From SKGA01 sp051819745 (lineage in GTDB: Archaea > Nanobdellota > Nanobdellia > Woesearchaeales > SKGA01): DNA of 9,578 bases. Position numbers and translations under genes: made by a program. This document shows, piece by piece, positions 5,938-9,578 of this stretch (positions within the stretch are counted from its first letter, which is position 1; the number at the start of each line of letters is the position of its first letter). The stretch lies in the NCBI GenBank assembly GCA_051819745.1, contig JBNJGO010000032.1:1-9578 (forward strand). Direction: 5' to 3'. The notes below the pieces were generated by a model. The model was not told where the DNA came from, made no database searches, and saw nothing but the letters and a program-made list of their open reading frames with translations.

Positions 5938-8869
5938 TTTAAAGAATGTTTCCCTAGAAATACCTCGAGATAAATTTATTGTTATAACAGGACTTTCAGG
6001 TAGTGGTAAATCAACACTAGCATTTGATACGATTTACGCTGAAGGTCAACGAAGATATGTTGAATCGCTTTCAGCATATGCAAGACAATTCTTAAGTTTG
6101 ATGGACAAGCCCGATGTTGATAGTATTGAAGGATTATCACCAGCTATTTCTATTGAACAAAAAACGACAAGCAAAAATCCTCGATCAACAGTTGGAACAG
6201 TAACAGAAATTTATGATTACTTACGATTATTTTTTGCGCGATTAGGAACTCCTTACTGTCCCGAACATAATATTAAGATCGAACAACAATCACCATCTAA
6301 GATCACAGAAAATATTATTAATGATTTTAAAGGTCAAGAGGTTAGAATTCTCGCTCCAGTAATTCGAAATAAGAAAGGAACATATCACACATTATTTAGC
6401 GATCTTTTCAAAGAAGGTTATGTTGAAGCAATTATTGATAGAACAACATATGAGCTTGACCAACCACCAACTCTCGATAAATACAAAAAACACACAGTTT
6501 CAGTTGTTATTGACACTGTCGAAATCGACAATGATGAATCTGATAGAATACTCGAAGCTGTGGAAACGTCGTTGTCAATGACAGAAGGACTAGTGAATGT
6601 TGAAGAAAAAATATATTCTGAACGAATGAGCTGTCCGGAATGCGGTTTGATTTTTGAAGAACTCCAACCAAGAATGTTTTCATTTAATACGCCTTATGGC
6701 GCTTGCCCTTCCTGCGATGGTCTTGGTTTCAAGCAAGAAATAGATCCTGATCTAGTCATACCTGATAAAGATTTGAGTATTGCTGAAGGAGCTATTTATG
6801 CCTACAAAAATCTTGTTGATGGTTGGCGTGGAAGACAATTAGTTAATATTGGACGACAATTCGGTTTTAATCCAATGACACCACTTCGAAAGTTCACTCA
6901 AGAACAACTAGATATTTTATTGTATGGAACTGGAGAACAAAAAGGATTGATTTGGGAAGGCGTTATCCCTCAACTTGAAAGGTTATATCATCAAACTGAA
7001 TCTGATTATCGGCGGAAATTTATTGGAAAATTCATGCGTTCACTTCCTTGCCCCGCATGTAAAGGTAAACGATTAAAACCAAAAGTTCTTGCTGTAAAAA
7101 TAAAAGGAAAATCAATTATGGACCTAACAGACATGTCTATAGAGCAAGAACTTGAATTTTTCAAATCATATGTTGTTCCAAAAGGAAAAGAATCAATCGG
7201 TAAACCATTACTCAAAGAGATACTTTCTCGGTTAACATTTCTTAATGATGTAGGTTTAGGATATTTAACACTATCTAGAAGCGCGGGAACCCTTTCAGGC
7301 GGTGAAGCACAGCGAATTAGACTAGCAACACAAATAGGTGCGAATTTAACAGGTGTCATATACGTTCTTGATGAACCAAGCATAGGTCTGCATCAGCGAG
7401 ATAATCAAAAACTCATTAACACCCTTCATCGATTAAGAGATTTGGGCAATACACTACTCGTTGTAGAACACGATCAAGAAACTATCGAACAAGCAGATCA
7501 TGTCATTGATATAGGTCCGAGGGCAGGTCGTGAAGGAGGACATATTATTGCACAGGGAACAACAACTGATATTGCCAAGAACAACAACTCTTTGACAGGC
7601 GCTTACTTAAAGGGTGTAAAAATAATTCCTTATCTTGAGTCTCGTAGAAAACCATCTTCATACTTAACAATCCATTCAGCTCAAGAACATAATCTTAAAA
7701 ATATTGATGTTGTTATTCCAAAAAATGTTATGAACGTTGTAACTGGAGTTTCAGGTAGTGGAAAATCAACCCTCATCCACACTATTCTTTACAAAGCATT
7801 ACAACAAAAAATACACAAGGCAAAAGTAACGCCAGGTAATCATAAAGGTATTGGAGGATATCAAGATATTGAAAAAGCAATTATTATTGATCAATCCCCT
7901 ATAGGAAAAACACCTCGAAGCAACCCTGCAACATACACAAAAGTATTTGATGAGATACGATCATTGTTTGCCCAAACTAAAGAAAGCCGTCTTCGAGGAT
8001 ATAATCAAGGAAGATTCTCTTTTAATGTTAAAGGAGGTCGTTGTGAAAATTGCAAGGGTGAAGGACAAAATAAAATCGAAATGAATTTTCTTCCAGATGT
8101 TTTTGTTGAGTGCGAAGAGTGCAAGGGAACAAGATATAATTCAGAAACGCTTGAAGTCAAGTATAAAGGAAAATCTATTGCTGAAGTTCTTGACATGTCT
8201 GTTAATTCTGCAGTTGAGTTTTTCTCGAATATCCCTTCTATTACAAGAAAACTTAAAACCCTTCAAGGTGTTGGTTTAGGATATATAAAATTAGGGCAGA
8301 GCTCGACAACCCTTTCAGGAGGGGAAAGCCAGCGTATAAAATTAACTCGAGAACTTGCTAAACGAACAACTAAAAACACCGTTTACATCCTTGATGAACC
8401 AACGACAGGACTTCATTTTGAAGATATCAATAATCTTCTCACAGTGCTTAATAAGCTCGTGGATAATGGTTCTACAATGATTATTATTGAACACAATCTT
8501 GATATTATAAAAAACGCAGACCATATTATCGATCTCGGTCCTGAAGGTGGAGAGAAAGGTGGTCGAATTGTCAGTACAGGAACACCTGAAAAAATTATTT
8601 CAAAGGGAGTTGGTTATACAGCACAGTATCTAAAACCTCTTTTGAAAAAATCTTTATCATCAAAAGATACAATAAAAAAAGAGATGAACAAAGTAAAGAC
8701 TTCCAGAAAGAAAAGTATTCAAGTAAAAAAATCAACAACTAAAAAATCCACTCGAAAAAAAGCAAGTGCGAAAAAATCACCTATGAAGAAAAATTCCAGT
8801 AAACAAAAAAATAGTACGAAAAAAATTGCTAAAAAAAACACAAATAAGAAAAAAACAAGAAAAAAATAA
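5897..8869 (+). CDS. uvrA: UvrA, nucleotide excision repair damage-recognition ATPase, with lysine-rich tail
   Basis: UvrA is the dimeric ABC-class ATPase that finds DNA lesions and loads UvrB. Archaea that have it are thought to have acquired it from bacteria. The 990-residue protein carries two ATPase modules. Module 1 has Walker A GLSGSGKST (32-40), C121/H124, Cys pairs C246/C249 and C270/C273, a further CPAC (385-388), signature LSGGE (466-470) and Walker B LDEP (491-494). Module 2 has Walker A GVSGSGKST (617-625), zinc cysteines C716, C719, C739 and C742, signature LSGGE (806-810) and Walker B LDEP (832-835). The normal family end is near AQYLKPLL (~909-916). It is followed by a ~74-residue tail holding about 30 Lys in KKS/KKT-like repeats. 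ATG 5897 is the only start joined to the full frame; the earlier copies at 5591 and 5794 run into stops. uvrB and uvrC are not in the window. Confidence 0.97.
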   Translation: MKNNITIKGARQHNLKNVSLEIPRDKFIVITGLSGSGKSTLAFDTIYAEGQRRYVESLSAYARQFLSLMDKPDVDSIEGLSPAISIEQKTTSKNPRSTVGTVTEIYDYLRLFFARLGTPYCPEHNIKIEQQSPSKITENIINDFKGQEVRILAPVIRNKKGTYHTLFSDLFKEGYVEAIIDRTTYELDQPPTLDKYKKHTVSVVIDTVEIDNDESDRILEAVETSLSMTEGLVNVEEKIYSERMSCPECGLIFEELQPRMFSFNTPYGACPSCDGLGFKQEIDPDLVIPDKDLSIAEGAIYAYKNLVDGWRGRQLVNIGRQFGFNPMTPLRKFTQEQLDILLYGTGEQKGLIWEGVIPQLERLYHQTESDYRRKFIGKFMRSLPCPACKGKRLKPKVLAVKIKGKSIMDLTDMSIEQELEFFKSYVVPKGKESIGKPLLKEILSRLTFLNDVGLGYLTLSRSAGTLSGGEAQRIRLATQIGANLTGVIYVLDEPSIGLHQRDNQKLINTLHRLRDLGNTLLVVEHDQETIEQADHVIDIGPRAGREGGHIIAQGTTTDIAKNNNSLTGAYLKGVKIIPYLESRRKPSSYLTIHSAQEHNLKNIDVVIPKNVMNVVTGVSGSGKSTLIHTILYKALQQKIHKAKVTPGNHKGIGGYQDIEKAIIIDQSPIGKTPRSNPATYTKVFDEIRSLFAQTKESRLRGYNQGRFSFNVKGGRCENCKGEGQNKIEMNFLPDVFVECEECKGTRYNSETLEVKYKGKSIAEVLDMSVNSAVEFFSNIPSITRKLKTLQGVGLGYIKLGQSSTTLSGGESQRIKLTRELAKRTTKNTVYILDEPTTGLHFEDINNLLTVLNKLVDNGSTMIIIEHNLDIIKNADHIIDLGPEGGEKGGRIVSTGTPEKIISKGVGYTAQYLKPLLKKSLSSKDTIKKEMNKVKTSRKKSIQVKKSTTKKSTRKKASAKKSPMKKNSSKQKNSTKKIAKKNTNKKKTRKK

Positions 8870-8876
8870 TTTTTTT
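8870..8876 (+). terminator. T-run terminator after uvrA
   Basis: Seven T follow the uvrA stop codon directly, which matches the T-tract termination used by archaeal RNA polymerase. On the opposite strand the A-rich end of uvrA supplies T runs for the convergent gene ending at 8883, so the 13-base space may end transcription both ways. Confidence 0.5.
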
Positions 8877-8882
8877 ATAATT

Positions 8883-9389
8883 CTAAACTAATGTTGTTTT
8901 TGGATTGATTGTTTTAATTATTTGTTGCAAATTCTTATCAGTAATTTGTTTACTGTCTCCTTCACAAATATAATTTTTGGTGTGCGCCATACAACAAGAA
9001 TCAAAATAAACAACTTCAGCACCTTCATTATCAACTATATATTGAAAACCATTAGGAGTGCCCGTTACAGAATTGTTCATTGATGAAGAAGGGTTTGTTG
9101 TGGAAATCCAATATATATCTCCTGTTTTTTGTTTACTTAATAGTCCATGTTTTTCAGCTAATTTTGATAAATAAAGGTTTGTTTCTAAGTCTCCAACCCA
9201 AGTTTTAATATGTTCACCAGATCGGTTTCTATATGTATTAATATCTTCGTGTTCAATGTTTGTTGGAGTTCCTCTTGAGTTATCACTACACATAGGAATA
9301 TGTTTTATTTGTGCTAATTGTTCTTCTCGTTTTATATAAGTATCTATATGTAATACTTCTGATTCAATTTGAATAGGTAATGATTTCAT
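8883..9389 (-). CDS. Unknown soluble protein with Cys-Cys motif, 168 residues
   Basis: No family was recognised. The protein begins MKSLPIQIESEVLHID, has no signal peptide or membrane segment, and ends LQQIIKTINPKTTLV after a TAG stop. Visible points are a mixed polar N-terminal half and a helix-prone stretch (NLYLSKLAEKHGLLSKQKTG, 71-90) followed by DIYWIST. A Ser/Asn-rich turn occurs at ~98-107. A C-terminal segment VVYFDSCCMAHT holds adjacent C132 and C133 with H136, and C142 is nearby (C34 is the only other Cys). The Cys/His cluster could bind a metal, but the spacing matches no motif known to me. ATG 9389 is preceded by AAAAGGT at a plausible ribosome-binding distance and by a TATA-like box, so both leadered and near-leaderless starts are possible. 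It converges with uvrA, 13 bases apart. Confidence 0.65.
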   Translation of the reverse strand: MKSLPIQIESEVLHIDTYIKREEQLAQIKHIPMCSDNSRGTPTNIEHEDINTYRNRSGEHIKTWVGDLETNLYLSKLAEKHGLLSKQKTGDIYWISTTNPSSSMNNSVTGTPNGFQYIVDNEGAEVVYFDSCCMAHTKNYICEGDSKQITDKNLQQIIKTINPKTTLV

Positions 9390-9414
9390 TTATTTTACCT
9401 TTTGTTAAAATATA

Positions 9415-9429
9415 CGTGTATTATAATTA
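9415..9429 (-). promoter_or_regulatory. Probable TATA box of the 168-residue unknown gene
   Basis: On the minus strand TAATTATAATACACG is centred about 33 bases before the ATG at 9389, predicting a leader of about 7 bases. The stretch 9390-9503 is very AT-rich and contains a second TATA-like site near 9444-9455 readable on either strand, so the assignment is not unique. Confidence 0.4.
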
Positions 9430-9485
9430 GGGTATAATACAACTATATAAATATTATTATTTAATTGTCTCTAATTAGTAAATGC

Positions 9486-9499
9486 ATAAAAATTTTTAT
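9486..9499 (-). terminator. AT palindrome with T tract after the partial gene
   Basis: ATAAAAATTTTTAT is a perfect 14-base palindrome five bases past the TGA at 9504-9506 on the minus strand. Its T5 tract could end transcription of the gene entering from the right. In sequence this AT-rich, chance is also likely. Confidence 0.25.
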
Positions 9500-9503
9500 T
9501 TGT

Positions 9504-9578
9504 TCAATATTCAGGTTCGAAATGATGCATAAGCGATAGATGCGTTAAATCATAACTATCATCAAAGATTTTTGTCAG
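9504..9578 (-). CDS. Probable C-terminal end of a gene running off the right edge
   Basis: On the minus strand the frame from the window edge reads 24 codons, ending HHFEPEY before TGA at 9504-9506. The other two minus frames hit stops within the first few codons. The residues are a plausible protein end (LTKIFDDSYDLTHLSLM) and an AT-rich T tract follows the stop. Twenty-four codons are too few to prove a gene or suggest a function. Confidence 0.4.
   Translation of the reverse strand: MTKIFDDSYDLTHLSLMHHFEPEY

Noticed and set aside
9482..9532. 16-codon plus-strand frame after a TATA-like site at 9444
   Set aside because: Too short, overlaps the better-supported minus-strand end at 9504-9578, and shows no coding features.

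Overview
The window looks like a piece of an AT-rich archaeal genome, most likely from an uncultivated lineage of the DPANN type. That lineage guess is inference; the archaeal assignment is better supported. The alanyl-tRNA synthetase has the archaeal N-terminal Cys4 module. The glycyl-tRNA synthetase is the single-chain archaeal/eukaryotic type. Most genes have a TATA box about 26-30 bases before the start codon, with almost no 5' leader and no Shine-Dalgarno sequence. The tRNA gene at the left edge is interrupted exactly at the canonical archaeal intron position. The window carries a run of 100 N (5636-5735), so it comes from a scaffolded draft assembly, probably metagenomic.

Layout. Positions 1-199 (minus strand) hold the 5' half of a tRNA-Arg(UCU), followed by hairpin-rich sequence that contains a perfect 69-base direct repeat. 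The 3' half of the tRNA is not in the window. Next come a small unknown protein (595-251, minus), glycyl-tRNA synthetase (717-2264, plus), a small multi-pass membrane protein (2305-2883, plus), alanyl-tRNA synthetase (5441-2880, minus, tail-overlapping the membrane gene by 4 bases), a divergent promoter region, a 103-base tandem array made from the 5' end of uvrA and interrupted by the assembly gap, uvrA itself (5897-8869, plus) with an unusual lysine-rich tail, an unknown Cys-containing protein (9389-8883, minus), and what is probably the last 24 codons of another minus-strand gene running off the right edge.

The recognisable genes are housekeeping: tRNA, two class II aminoacyl-tRNA synthetases (Gly and Ala) and the damage-recognition ATPase of nucleotide excision repair. 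They are mostly separate transcription units with their own promoters, not an operon. No transposase, integrase, CRISPR array, toxin-antitoxin pair or defence cassette was seen.

The parts that ordinary annotation does not explain are the two repeat structures: the 69-base repeat next to the interrupted tRNA, and the tandem copies of the uvrA start with their own start codons and short reading frames. The lysine-rich extension of UvrA is also unusual. Both repeats lie at assembly edges, so artefact and real tandem amplification must be separated before a biological role is proposed.
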